Below are positions 28,001 to 43,000 of a stretch of 64,000 bases of DNA, one piece after another. This DNA comes from Aphanomyces cochlioides (Eukaryota > Oomycota > Saprolegniomycetes > Saprolegniales > Verrucalvaceae): positions 310,001 through 374,000 of the forward strand of contig JAHQRK010000015.1 of NCBI GenBank assembly GCA_019828595.1, written 5' to 3'. A program made the position numbers and the translations under genes. How positions within the stretch are numbered: the stretch's first letter is position 1; every line of letters begins with the position of its first letter. Below the pieces are notes generated by a model, which searched no databases, was not told the origin of the DNA, and saw only the letters and a program-made list of their open reading frames with translations.

Positions 28001-31000
28001 CCACCAATGACGTGCACTTCGCCCCCAGATTCAGTTGTGGAATCTCCAGCCGCTGCACGCACAGAGCCACCAACTCCAAGAGAATTCACACCACCAGCTA
28101 TCTCCAATACATCGACAGCTCGCAATTTCATTCCCTTCTCGCTGACGACATCCACGCTTTGTCCGCCTCCGATGGAAACGATCGAAGCTGAGGTATTCAC
28201 TTGACCGCTTGCCTGGACAAACACAGAACCACCAGCCTCACCGCTCGATACAACAACGTTGCCACCAATGCCAGAGGCCGCTTGTCCTGCAGATAATCGG
28301 ACATCACCACCAGAGTCAGCACCATCCCCACCGAGCAGGTTCAAGGTTCCACCGACTGTTGACGACGCACCAACCGCAACATCAACCGTGGACGGCTTGA
28401 CACCACGACCCGACATGATCTTGATCGTGCCACCAACACCAGTCGAGCTAGCGCCACCAGAAATAGCAACACTGCCAGAAGTACCAGCTCCACCTTCCAC
28501 AATTACCGAACCTGCCAAACTTGTTGAACTTGATCCAGAACGAACGGTCACATCGGAGCTTGAGCCACCATTGTCACCACTGGCGATTAAAACGGAGCCA
28601 GTCGACTCACTCTTCAATGCCACATTGCCATGAGTCGAGGCAATGCGCACACTGTCGCCTGTCATGTCAACCGTGCCACTCGCCTCAACCCGGGTATCCG
28701 CCGACGTCAATGCAATCGTGCCACGTTGGGACTCGTCGCCCGCAACCAAAGCAATCTTGCCAACTTTCGACGACCCGGCTCCTGTGTGAACGATCACATC
28801 ACCACTTGAAGCATTGGATGCAGTCGACAATTGAATATCGCCCGAGACTCGGCCTCGACCAGATATCAAAGCAATTCGACCACCAAGAGATTCTCGACTT
28901 TCACCTCCCGAAATCGAGACACCACTGCCATCTTCAACTCCGACGTTGTCAGCTCCGGTAATTGCCACTTGACCTCCAGTCGCCGCTGTCAAACCGCCAG
29001 AAACAATAACGTCTCCGACACGTGAGCCGCTTCCAGGGGTCAACACGATGTTGCCAGAAGACGTGATCGCATCGCCAGAACTGACTCGAATGTCCCCACT
29101 TGTCGTGTTGGATGCACCCGTTGTCAAGGATAGCTTTCCGCTCATGGACGCAGTAGCTGTCGTAATCTCGCTTGTACCACTCGCTTTCAACGAGGATCCA
29201 CTCGACAATTTGACGTTGCCACCGACCATTGAACCAGTGCCCGCCACGAGTGTCAGCGTTCCACCAACAATACCGTTGCCGGATTGGATCAACGTGTTGC
29301 CGCCTCCCATGGAGATAGAGTCGCCACCCGAAACAATCACTTCGCCCACCGAATCCTCTGCCGATCCGGCGGAAAGGCGGACGGAGCCACTGATTGCATC
29401 AGTCGAACCAGAGGATAAAGATATGTCTCCAGATCGCTTGGCGTTGCCAGCCGTGGATAAGCTAATGGTGCCGCTGCCTGTCGCTCCATTTCCAGAGCTC
29501 AAACGGACACTTCCACCGGTGCGAAGCTCGCTAGTGCCACCAATTACATCGACAGCACCACCGTCAGCCACACTGGAGTCACCGCCCACAGCCACAATAC
29601 GCCCTCCGTCGGTCGACTTGGAAGCGCCAGCTGTCAACTGAATCGCACCAGACGTTGATGCTGCCGTACCAACAGACAATACGATATTTCCAGCATGCGG
29701 CGCCGAGCCAGATGATAAATAGATCGAACCTGCTTGGGTTTTACTCGATCCGCCACTCGATACTGAAATATCGCCACCCGTTGATTCAGTGCCATCCCCA
29801 GATACGATGTCGATCGTTCCAGCGACACCAGCACTGGCACCCGAGCGAATATTGACGCCGCCTGATGAAGCTTCACCAAAGCCAGTTTCAATGGTCACAA
29901 CGCCCGACTTGCTCTGAGCTTTGCCAGAGGTAAATGACACGGAGCCAGATGTCTCTGTCGCGGCAGACGCCACATCGATGGAGCCACTGACACTTCCACG
30001 ACCACTTAACACGCTTACAGTGCCGCCGGCCCCGTCACGCGTTGCACCGCCGGCTCGGAGATGAATATACGAACCGGACTCAGTCGAAGCAGATGCAATG
30101 TCGATGCCCTCTTTGGCCAATGTAACTGAAGCTCCTTGAGCCGAAGCACTTTGACCAGTAGCCAAACGCACAATTCCTGTGCCCGTGCCCGATGTACCGG
30201 ATGCCACGTTCACATCGCCAGAAGTCTTCGAGCCTTCACCAGACACGATATCAATTTGTCCCGATGAAATGCCAGAGCCAGATACCAACGCAATGCCACC
30301 AGACACCTGAGAACTCGTTCCAGTCACAATTCGAACTTGGCCGGAGCCGCTTGAACCACTGCCACTTGTCAACTCCAAGTCGCCAGACGTCACACCCGAT
30401 CCAGAGGCAACGCGAACGATTCCTGACGTAGACGTGGACGCTTCTCCTGACACGATATCGACTTGTCCCGATTTGTCGCTGGCTCCAGATGCCACAACAA
30501 CACGGCCAGAACTTTCCGTGCCACTGCCAGAACCGAACACCATTTCGCCGGATCGAACCGATGACGCCGATTGAATGTTCACAAAGCCACTAGAAACGCC
30601 ATGTCCACTGAGCACATCCACTCTGCCACCAGTTTGGTCAGACTTGCCGCCTTGGATTTGGACTGAGCCAGCCGAGTCTTTCGAAGATCCTGCAAACAGA
30701 GCAATGGACCCAGCTTGAGGTGCATCCCCCGTGGAGATCTGAAGATTGCCCGATTCAGCAGACGCCGTGCCAGATGACAAGTTGATTTCTCCAGTTCGAG
30801 AGGACAGCGACGCCGAAGTGATTCGAACAGCACCACTGTTGTGCAAACCTTCACCACCAACGATCGAGATCGATCCACCCGTTGAACCAGCACCTCCTTG
30901 TATCGATACAGCTCCCGCTGTTGTCTGCGAGGCGCCAGATGCAATTGCGATCGATCCAGACACTTCCTTCGACATGCCTGATGCAATCGTCACCGAGCCA

Positions 31001-34000
31001 CTCGTCAATGATGTCGAAGTGGTTAGTTCGAGGGCGCCACTCGCCAACTCGCCCGTTCCAGTTCTCACAATGACAGCGCCGCCAGTAGAACTTGCACTGG
31101 CGCCACCTTGGACTTCCACAGGGCCAACCTCGTTCGCACTGTTGCCAGTTGCCAGGCGGACAAACCCGACTTTGGACTCGGAAGCACCAGATTGTACGAC
31201 AATGTCTCCAGACACAGACGCACCAGCTCCGGTAGCAACCGCCACGGTGCCACTCGTCGTGCTGTCGCTCGATTGAACGGCCAAATCACCACTGCGCTGG
31301 ACGCCGACTCCACTTCCGATCTTGACAGATCCACCGAGAGGGATTCCACGGCCACCATGGATCAAAACATCACCACCAACGACTTGATCGCGACCATGAC
31401 CACCGGCAAGACGAACAACGCCAGCAGTGGCCACACTCGGAGCGCTTACGACACGGCCGCCGGTAATTTCAACGTCTGCACCCAAGGAAACACCGGTGCT
31501 GTCTCCAGCGTAGACATTCACCTTTCCAGCGCGCGAGAGCTTGTCGTTCGATGTACGAAGAACCAGGTCGGCTGTGTTACCAGAAGCAATTTCGACTTGT
31601 CCGCCGTGCTCGGCGCCAGTGCCGCCTTGAATGAGGACATTGCCAGCCGTTTTACTGTCTCCAGATTCAAAAACAAGCGACCCTGAGCCAGCGTTCGTGG
31701 ACGCTCCTGTTCGAAGGCGAATGTCACCTGACGAGGACGCACTGTCGCCTGTGCCGATAGCAATCGCACCACTTGAAGTCGAGGTCTTTGGCGATCGAAT
31801 TGTGACCAAGCCAGCCACATTACCTTCGCCACTCTGAATCGACACACTACCGCCGGTCGTCCCGGTTCCCGCTTGAATAGCAAGGCTGCTTCCCATGCCA
31901 GATGCACTTGAACCACCAAGAACTTGGATCATGCCAGCATCTGCTGTGGCATCGCCAGTTGAAATCAACAGATTACCAGAATGGCTCTGCATCGCCTTTC
32001 CAGACGTTACGACGACATTGCCACTCGACGCGGCGCCGGCAGATTCCAGTCGAACGTTACCAGAGATTCCGCTGTCGCTTGAACCACTGGAAATATGAAC
32101 AGAACCGCCGCTTGCTTCAGATACGCCAGCTTGAACTTGCACAGAGCCACCGACAAGAGGACTGCGACCACCAATGACGTGCACTTCGCCCCCAGATTCA
32201 GTTGTGGAATCTCCAGCCGCTGCACGCACAGAGCCACCAACTCCAAGAGAATTCACACCACCAGCTATCTCCAATGCATCGACAGCACGCAATTTCATTC
32301 CCTTCTCGCTGACGACATCCACGCTTTGTCCGCCTCCGATGGAAACGATCGAAGCTGAGGTATTCACTTGACCGCTTGCCTGGACAAACACAGAACCACC
32401 AGCCTCACCGCTCGATACAACAACGTTGCCACCAATGCCAGAGGCCGCTTGTCCTGCAGATAATCGGACATCACCACCAGAGTCAGCACCATCCCCACCG
32501 ACCAGGTTCAAGGTTCCACCGACTGTTGACGACGCACCAACCGCAACATCAACCGTGGACGGCTTGACACCACGACCCGACATGATCTTGATCGTGCCAC
32601 CAACACCAGTCGAGCTAGCGCCACCAGAAATAGCAACATTGCCAGAAGTACCAGCTCCACCTTCCACAATTACCGAACCTGCCAAACTTGTTGAACTTGA
32701 TCCAGAACGAACGGTCACATCGGAGCTTGAGCCACCATTGTCACCACTGGCGATTAAAACGGAGCCAGTCGACTCACTCTTCAATGCCACATTGCCATGA
32801 GTCGAGGCAATGCGCACACTGTCGCCTGTCATGTCAACCGTGCCACTCGCCTCAACCCGGGTATCCGCCGACGTCAATGCAATCGTGCCACGTTGGGACT
32901 CGTCGCCCGCAACCAAAGCAATCTTGCCAACTTTCGACGACCCGGCTCCTGTGTGAACGATCACATCACCACTTGAAGCATTGGATGCAGTCGACAATTG
33001 AATATCGCCCGAGACTCGGCCTCGACCAGATATCAAAGCAATTCGACCACCAAGAGATTCTCGACTTTCACCTCCCGAAATCGAGACACCACTGCCATCT
33101 TCAACTCCGACGTTGTCAGCTCCGGTAATTGCCACTTGACCTCCAGTCGCCGCTGTCAAACCGCCAGAAACAATAACGTCTCCGACACGTGAGCCGCTTC
33201 CAGGGGTCAACACGATGTTGCCAGAAGACGTGATCGCATCGCCAGAACTGACTCGAATGTCCCCACTTGTCGTGTTGGATGCACCCGTTGTCAAGGATAG
33301 CTTTCCGCTCATGGACGCAGTAGCTGTCGTAATCTCGCTTGTACCACTCGCTTTCAACGAGGATCCACTCGACAATTTGACGTTGCCACCGACCATTGAA
33401 CCAGTGCCCGCCACGAGTGTCAGCGTTCCACCAACAATACCGTTGCCGGATTGGATCAACGTGTTGCCGCCTCCCATGGAGATAGAGTCGCCACCCGAAA
33501 CAATCACTTCGCCCACCGAATCCTCTGCCGATCCGGCGGAAAGGCGGACGGAGCCACTGATTGCATCAGTCGAACCAGAGGATAAAGATATGTCTCCAGA
33601 TCGCTTGGCGTTGCCAGCCGTGGATAAGCTAATGGTGCCGCTGCCTGTCGCTCCATTTCCAGAGCTCAAACGGACACTTCCACCGGTGCGAAGCTCGCTA
33701 GTGCCACCAATTACATCGACAGCACCACCGTCAGCCACACTGGAGTCACCGCCCACAGCCACAATACGCCCTCCGTCGGTCGACTTGGAAGCGCCAGCTG
33801 TCAACTGAATCGCACCAGACGTTGATGCTGCCGTACCAACAGACAATACGATATTTCCAGCATGCGGCGCCGAGCCAGATGATAAATAGATCGAACCTGC
33901 TTGGGTTTTACTCGATCCGCCACTCGATACTGAAATATCGCCACCCGTTGATTCAGTGCCATCCCCAGATACGATGTCGATCGTTCCAGCGACACCAGCA

Positions 34001-37000
34001 CTGGCACCCGAGCGAATATTGACGCCGCCTGATGAAGCTTCACCAAAGCCAGTTTCAATGGTCACAACGCCCGACTTGCTCTGAGCTTTGCCAGAGGTAA
34101 ATGACACGGAGCCAGATGTCTCTGTCGCGGCAGACGCCACATCGATGGAGCCACTGACACTTCCACGACCACTTAACACGCTTACAGTGCCGCCGGCCCC
34201 GTCACGCGTTGCACCGCCGGCTCGGAGATGAATATACGAACCGGACTCAGTCGAAGCAGATGCAATGTCGATGCCCTCTTTGGCCAATGTAACTGAAGCT
34301 CCTTGAGCCGAAGCACTTTGACCAGTAGCCAAACGCACAATTCCTGTGCCCGTGCCCGATGTACCGGATGCCACGTTCACATCGCCAGAAGTCTTCGAGC
34401 CTTCACCAGACACGATATCAATTTGTCCCGATGAAATGCCAGAGCCAGATACCAACGCAATGCCACCAGACACCTGAGAACTCGTTCCAGTCACAATTCG
34501 AACTTGGCCGGAGCCGCTTGAACCACTGCCACTTGTCAACTCCAAGTCGCCAGACGTCACACCCGATCCAGAGGCAACGCGAACGATTCCTGACGTAGAC
34601 GTGGACGCTTCTCCTGACACGATATCGACTTGTCCCGATTTGTCGCTGGCTCCAGATGCCACAACAACACGGCCAGAACTTTCCGTGCCACTGCCAGAAC
34701 CGAACACCATTTCGCCGGATCGAACCGATGACGCCGATTGAATGTTCACAAAGCCACTGGAAACGCCATGTCCACTGAGCACATCCACTCTGCCACCAGT
34801 TTGGTCAGACTTGCCGCCTTGGATTTGGACTGAGCCAGCCGAGTCTTTCGAAGATCCTGCAAACAGAGCAATGGACCCAGCTTGAGGTGCATCCCCCGTG
34901 GAGATCTGAAGATTGCCCGATTCAGCAGACGCCGTGCCAGATGACAAGTTGATTTCTCCAGTTCGAGAGGACAGCGACGCCGAAGTGATTCGAACAGCAC
35001 CACTGTTGTGCAAACCTTCACCACCAACGATCGAGATCGATCCACCCGTTGAACCAGCACCTCCTTGTATCGATACAGCTCCCGCTGTTGTCTGCGAGGC
35101 GCCAGATGCAATTGCGATCGATCCAGACACTTCCTTCGACATGCCTGATGCAATCGTCACCGAGCCACTCGTCAATGATGTCGAAGTGGTTAGTTCGAGG
35201 GCGCCACTCGCCAACTCGCCCGTTCCAGTTCTCACAATGACAGCGCCGCCAGTAGAACTTGCACTGGCGCCACCTTGGACTTCCACAGGGCCAACCTCGT
35301 TCGCACTGTTGCCAGTTGCCAGGCGGACAAACCCGACTTTGGACTCGGAAGCACCAGATTGTACGACAATGTCTCCAGACACAGACGCACCAGCTCCGGT
35401 AGCAACCGCCACGGTGCCACTCGTCGTGCTGTCGCTCGATTGAACGGCCAAATCACCACTGCGCTGGACGCCGACTCCACTTCCGATCTTGACAGATCCA
35501 CCGAGAGGGATTCCACGGCCACCATGGATCAAAACATCACCACCAACGACTTGATCGCGACCATGACCACCGGCAAGACGAACAACGCCAGCAGTGGCCA
35601 CACTCGGAGCGCTTACGACACGGCCGCCGGTAATTTCAACGTCTGCACCCAAGGAAACACCGGTGCTGTCTCCAGCGTAGACATTCACCTTTCCAGCGCG
35701 CGAGAGCTTGTCGTTCGATGTACGAAGAACCAGGTCGGCTGTGTTACCAGAAGCAATTTCGACTTGTCCGCCGTGCTCGGCGCCAGTGCCGCCTTGAATG
35801 AGGACATTGCCAGCCGTTTTACTGTCTCCAGATTCAAAAACAAGCGACCCTGAGCCAGCGTTCGTGGACGCTCCTGTTCGAAGGCGAATGTCACCTGACG
35901 AGGACGCACTGTCGCCTGTGCCGATAGCAATCGCACCACTTGAAGTCGAGGTCTTTGGCGATCGAATTGTGACCAAGCCAGCCACATTACCTTCGCCACT
36001 CTGAATCGACACACTACCGCCGGTCGTCCCGGTTCCCGCTTGAATAGCAAGGCTGCTTCCCATGCCAGATGCACTTGAACCACCAAGAACTTGGATCATG
36101 CCAGCATCTGCTGTGGCATCGCCAGTTGAAATCAACAGATTACCAGAATGGCTCTGCATCGCCTTTCCAGACGTTACGACGACATTGCCACTCGACGCGG
36201 CGCCGGCAGATTCCAGTCGAACGTTACCAGAGATTCCGCTGTCGCTTGAACCACTGGAAATATGAACAGAACCGCCGCTTGCTTCAGATACGCCAGCTTG
36301 AACTTGCACAGAGCCACCGACAAGAGGACTGCGACCACCAATGACGTGCACTTCGCCCCCAGATTCAGTTGTGGAATCTCCAGCGACGGCTTTAATGTTG
36401 CCACCATTTAGTGCTTTACTCTCACCAGCAGTTATCTCAATTGAACCAGCCTTGCCATTTGTATTTCCTGAAGCAATTGAAATATTGCCTGTTGAAATGC
36501 CACTTGATGATGTCGTCAGTCTTATTTCTCCAGAATTAGTTGCTTGCTCAGTTGTAATGAATATTGATCCACTGTCATCGACTGCATATCCAGATGAGAA
36601 GCTGATGTTTCCAGAAGTGCGGCCGTCCGAGGATTTAATACTCATGGATCCACTATGACTTCCCGCTGAGCCCGTGGTTATATCAATGTCACCACCAATA
36701 GATGTATATCCTTCTCCGGCAGATAGCGAGATACTGCCACCTGTTTCGCCTGAGCCGCCAGAAATATGGACTGCGCCACCAGTAGTAGTCTTTCCCGAGC
36801 CACTTGAAATAAAGAGCGCACCAACTTCAGACGACGTAGTTGAGCCAGTTGATATCTTGATGGTACCACTTCCTCCGGAGTTTGACGACGTTGATAATAC
36901 AACGCCACCGCTTGAAGCTCGGTCACTAGATCCGCTCACAAGTTCAACACTTCCTCCGGCGTTCTCATGTGATCTTCCCCCGTGCACACGAATGGCAGCG

Positions 37001-40000
37001 CCAAGGCCAATGTCTGACGTGCCAGGGCTAACAGAAATATCACCTGAGCTGTGTGATGATAAACCAGTAGTGAGTTGAAGTGAACCCGAGTTGTGACTTG
37101 CACCGGTACTCAAATGAGCATCACCACTCTTGCTGGGGTTCGGCCCCGAATTGAGGAAGATCTCACCCGAATAAATTGCACCAGCACCAGTGCTAATTTC
37201 AACTGAGGAGCCGTGGTCTGCTCGCGACGCTCCACTTTGAATAACGATGCCTTTGTCGCTGGGCTGGGAACTGTCGCCTTGTACAATCATTATTTTACCG
37301 GAGTTCATGCCACCTCCAGATGCCAAAAAAACATCGCCCGAGGAATTGTCGGTGGCAGCTCCAGTTTTCATGCTCAGATCACCAGAATGTCTTGAGTCAC
37401 TTGCAGTACTTATCTCAATCCTGCCAGATGACGAAGAGCCCATTCCTGATTTCAAAATAATTTGGCCACCCTGAACACCTCGACCTGATTCCACGTTGAT
37501 GTCACCACCTGTATCACCGGTGGCACCGCGTACAAACACTGACCCTCCAGCGTGGGAATTGTCCCTGACGCCTCCAGCAGTCAAATTCAAGTTGCCTCCA
37601 ACATTTTGGTTTGTAGGGGCAACACTAAGTGATATGGAACCAGATTCGCCTCGCAGGCTTTCTCCACTTTCAATCGTGATAGAACCACCTTCTTGACCAG
37701 CTCCGGCTTGAAACGAAATGGTGCCGCCTTTCCCAAGGTCACTAGTACCACCAAAGAGCTTAATTCCACCAGACCTTGAGCGTCCTCCAGCTGTAGCAAC
37801 AGTGACGCTACCGGACACGCGGTTTGATTTTCCTGTCGTGAGTTGAATAGATCCTGAATTTTCTGCACGCCCTGTGGTGACAAAAGCATCACCAGATGCT
37901 GTTGAGGCATCATTTGAAGTCAACTGAAGCTCACCAGAAGAAGCACCACGTCCAGAAGACAGTAATACCTTGCCACCCAAGTGGGATGAATTTCCAGCCT
38001 CAAGGAGTAACGAACCGCCTTGGTCAATCGTGCTACCTTCGGCAGAAACTCGTGCTCCATTCAAGCCACCGGTGATACTTGCGCCACCTCCATTAGTGTT
38101 TGAATTACCACCAATGAGCTGAACATGGCCTGGAGCTTCTCCCTTACCACCGAGGACAATAACATCGCCACCCACAGATGCGCTTCCTGCGCCAATCTTA
38201 ACAGATCCAGCTTTTGACGATGAATCACCGACACTGAAAGTTAAAGAGCCTGAGCCACTTGAACTTTGGCCAGTTGTCAAGATAATCTCCCCAGAAGGTG
38301 CAGAATCTGTCGTCGAGCCAGTTCTAATGGCAATCATACCACTTGGTGAAGCCAAAGAGTCACCAGTCTCCATGACAATCTTGCCACTTGTTGTCGAGGG
38401 TGATGAGCTAAGTCTAACATCACCACCTCTGCCAGTGCCTGCTCCACTTTGAATGCTAACGGATCCAGCTTCGCCAGCACTGAGATCAACGTTTCGCCCC
38501 AAGCTGAGTGAGGTTCCAGCATTGTTCTTCAAATTCACGTCGACAGTTCCCTCAAGGTGCAGTCTTTCTTGAGCTTCCAGGAAAATATTCGATGTTGCTT
38601 TTACTTCAACAACCCCTTCGTGGCTGTCCACAAATATACCCTTTGTAGACGTAGTGCTCAGCATAATTGATCCACCAATGCCGTTTTCAGCAGTCCCGCC
38701 GACGACGGTAATATTTCCACCAAGAGATGCTCCATGGCCACTCTCTAAATTGACTGAGCCGCCAAATTGTGTCGCCGAACCACCTGAACGGATATCAACG
38801 GAGCCACCAGTGTTTTTATCGCTCGATCCGGACAATATGTCGACAGAGCCACCAACAAATGAACTCGACTGTCCCGCTCGAAATGACAAATGACCTCCTT
38901 GATCTCCATGGCCAGCCTCAATATCGACACCCCCACTCATTTGAGACTGACCAGTAGATAACTTTAACGCTCCTGATTGAGAACGGCTTGAATCCATGCC
39001 ATAAGAGTGGGCCGTCTCGATAATTATTCCGCCGCTTGGACCAAGATCACTTCGTCCACTGGCCAATGTCACAGATCCACCAGCTGTCGTCGACGAAGTA
39101 CCACCTGTAACTCGCATTGAGCCACTGGTTTGCTCAGAGGTTCCGACAGAGAGCTCAACATCGCCACTTCGTTGACCATGGCCACTACTGAGTGCAACAG
39201 AACCCGACATGTAAGAGCTCAAACCACTTGAAATGACAACAGTGCCACTTGCGACAGAGTCGCCAGAATAAAATTTAAGCGCTCCTGACAACTCTGATCC
39301 TGATCCAGAATTAATTATCATTTCTCCGCTCACGGCTGCGCTTGCTGTAGAAATAGACGAGCTGCCACTCTTCTTATTCGCTGATCCAGACACAAGGGAT
39401 AAATCACCGCCTATAGAAGGGCTTTTTCCGCCTGTGAAGGAGAGATGGCCACCAAGCTTTCCCCCAGGGCCAGCATTGACGTAAATCGCACCACCTTGTG
39501 AGCTGCTCGCCCCTCCAGTGATGTAGGTTGCTCCTCCAGCCTGTGGAGATTCACCGCCAGAGATATATGTAGCTCCTCCAATCGCGCCATCACCACCAAA
39601 TAATTTCAAAGTGCCGCCAGCTCCCATGTCATTTTTGCCACCAATGACCGATATCGTTGAGGGCTCTTCGGAAGATGAACTTCCACTCGACACAAGGATA
39701 TTCCCCGACGTGGACGATGTACTGCTACCAGTTGAAAGGAAAACCGATCCGCTGTTACTTCGAGCTTCGCCAGAGGAAAACATTAAGTCTCCACTGGCGC
39801 TGTCTTCTGATATCCCTGTTTTAATGATAACAGCACCAGACTTGGCGTATGGTTGAGTAACAATCTCTACCCCACCACTGCCACCGGACTTGACTTGTAC
39901 ATTGCCCACAATGTCGTCGGTGCCTGCTGCCAATATCACTGTGTTGTCTTCGATGGATAATCGACCCGTCTTGCCCGCATCGATGTGAATTGTACCACGC

Positions 40001-43000
40001 ATGTCAGACGTCGACCCTGAAGACAAACGAATCGAACCAGGTCGCAAACCAGCACCGCTTGTGACTGCTATTTTGCCGGAGAAATTGTCAGACGAAGGTG
40101 TTGATAAAGTGATATCACCACTAGTCGACTTTGACAGACCAGCAATGATGTCGATGGAACCATCAATACCGTCAACGCCTTCAACTCCATGAAGCTGAAT
40201 CTTTCCAGAATTGCCTGAGACGATTGAAACTGCACCTCGTGTTGAAGATAACACGGCGTCTTGCAAGCTCTTCATTTCAATGAATTTTGAATTCACAGCC
40301 ACGACGCCTGAGTCAGCACTCATGTTAATCAAGCCTTCGGTTGCTTGAGAAATCAGGTTAATACTGCTGGTCGCTCCACCTGTTGCTCCACTCGACAAAG
40401 TTACGTTCCCTGCAGCAACATCGCCGTTTCCGGCTCCAATAATCACAGAGCCAGAGATCTTACTCTCGGCAGTGACGATTTTAACGTCGCCACTTTGCAT
40501 TGTTGAAGCACCTGAGGTTACTTCGACGGTTCCACTCGCTTTATCGCCAAATCCACTCTTAAGCGAAAAAGTGCCTCCCCGAATAACGCCGTTGCCACTT
40601 CCAACGTATAGGCTGCCTCCATCGCGGCTGCCCGAGCCTGCTATTGCACGCAAATCGCCGCCATCAGTCACACTCGACGATCCTGAGGCCAATACAAGCG
40701 TATTCCCTTGGTTAGTGGATGATGAGCCAACGCGAACTTCAATATTTCCAGCCATCTCTGAGGAGCCAGTGGAAAGACTGATTGCACCTTCTGCACCGGA
40801 TATGATTGAAATGGGGCCACCGTGCTTCGACGAACTCGACATCGTCGTCAGAATCAAATCACCAGAGCTTTCGACGCCAGCTCCACTGGTTATTGAGGTC
40901 GAACCACCTTGGTCGAGTGAGCTTCCGCCACTGATCATTACGCTGCCACCAACTGAGCCGGTAGAATGGCCACTTCGGAGTTGAAGAAGTCCACCATTGT
41001 TGGTACCATCGCCGGCTGAAATTGAAACGGTGCCTCCGTCTGTAGCAGGGCCTCCTGTGATATCTATAGCGCCACCAAAGTCAGCTCCTCTTCCAGATGC
41101 AAGGGCCAGCCGTCCACCGACAACAGTTTCGCCTCCAGATTGAACGACTATGTCCGCACCGCTTCCTCCGAGAAGCTGAATTGAACCACTCGCGACACTA
41201 TTACCGGTAGCAACGACAATTGAACCAGTTGAGGTCTTCGAGTCTCCCGTTACAAGTGTCATGCTTCCCGAGGATTCAACACTGTCGTGAGTTTTGATGA
41301 AGATAGCACCAGATGTATCACCACGGCCACTATTTATCTGAACTGCCCCGCTCGTCGAATCACTATTACCCGACGAGATTTCGACTGCACCAGCGATCTT
41401 GGAAGAATCACCACCAAACAATCGAAGCGGGGCGCCTTCGTTGGGACTTGCACCAGCTTGAACAGTAACAACACCTCCCATGGCATCAGTTCCCTCTCCA
41501 GCAACAATTGCAACGTCGCCAGCTTCACCATTGCGGGATGCACCTCCTCTTAGAGAAATGGACCCAGCCTTTCCAGACATTGAATTACCAGTACCAATAG
41601 ATAGAAAGCCTGACGATTCGCCAGAACCCGTCGCAATAGCAACATCGCCAGAAATATTAGACGCTTCTCGGGATTGAATGTCCACGGCTCCAGAGTCGCG
41701 ACCAGTACCACCAGACAGGAAGACTTTTCCTCCATTGCCGGAGGTGGCGTCTCCGCCGAGAATTCTTACGTCGCCACTTAAATCACCTGTGGCTGCAGAG
41801 AGTGATATTGAACCAGTAGGGCCGTCCAAAAGCAAAGCAGCATTCGTAGGCTCGGGTCCTGAAGACATCAATAAGCGCCCTTGATTTCCAGATCGAAGAT
41901 TCAAGGCGCCGTATAATCCACTTTCAACGTCAATACTGCTGGAAGGATCTGATGATTTCATTTCAATTCTGCCCGCACTGTGAATATCAACTGAACCGCC
42001 GATATTGCCTCCAGCACTCGTGCCTGTTGCTAATCGGAGAGAGCCTGATTGTCCGCTGGAGGCTACACCTGAGTTGATGGATATTGATCCCGAAGTTTCG
42101 CTGCCTTCATTAGTACCAATCTGTATAAAGCCAGAGGTTCTGGAGCTGGCACCGGACGTCAGGATAACATTTCCGCCAAGTCCATTTCGTGCCTGCCCCG
42201 CCATCAGGTAAACCGATGAGCCGTCATCTAATCCACCGGCAGATAGAAAAATATCACCATTCGGGTTTTGGTTGCCAGTTTCAATAGAAACAGGTCCTTG
42301 TGTCGAACCAAGTGTCATAGTCTTTTCTGCTTTCAAGTTAATACCATCACCATGCACATCGACGGTAGGAGAGCTGATAAAGACTTCAGAATTCGACGTC
42401 AATTGAGAAGATCCACCATGACCGCTTCGGATTTGGACAATTCCGGAGCGTTTTTCGGTAGTATCGCCACTTTGAATGTAAATTGAACCACCGTCTTCTT
42501 TGTTCGAGTTTCCTCCACTCACAATTACTCCACCCGGAGCTCCCAAAGAAGATGAGCCGGCTGCAACATTTACATCGCCACCTTGACCAATGCCACTTCC
42601 ACTCGCAAGGTTTATTGACCCAGCCGAAGACTTTGAGTCCGAAGATTTTATCATGATATCGGCAAATTCGTCTTGGCCAGTTGTTAAAAATGTCAAAGGG
42701 CCGCTGCGAGATTCAACCGTCACTTGGCTTCCAGTAACTTCGACTGATCCCTTCGAGGCCCCTTGTCCACCTTGTATGACAACTTTGCCTCCATTGACGG
42801 GGGAGTCACCTCCAGCAATGAGCACTTCGCCACCGTCATTTTCGGAGTTTCCGCCTTTCAAAGATACAACTCCATTAGAGCGTCCATAGCTTTGGCCGCT
42901 TTGAATGACAATGTTGCCTGAGCGGTAACCAGAGCCAGATGAAATGCCAATATTGCCAGAGGACGCGCTTGAGCCACCGGACGAGAGTGAAATAATGCCA

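Larger units (their letters stand above)
11515..36384 (-). repeat. Tandem array of 5.97 units of 4,167 bp (1,389 codons each)
   Basis: Recurring landmarks are spaced by exactly 4,167 bp. Identity begins at 36384 (after which + strand sequence becomes gacggc instead of cgctgc) and ends at 11515, giving 24,870 bp: five full units plus 4,035 bp. The unit is a multiple of three, so the frame is kept (residues 7746-16035). Units start at AGDSTTESGG. Copies differ only by scattered single bases and no indels were seen. The last unit lacks the final 132 nt of the homogenised sequence; beyond it, the sequence is a diverged relative of the missing end (both keep S-V-x-VSE-x-KL). The unit looks GC-richer than its flanks. 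Confidence 0.96.

Noticed and set aside
11515..36384. CRISPR or other array of short direct repeats with spacers
   Set aside because: The short repeats are degenerate coding rungs of variable length in a conserved frame, and the long units are adjoining copies without spacers.
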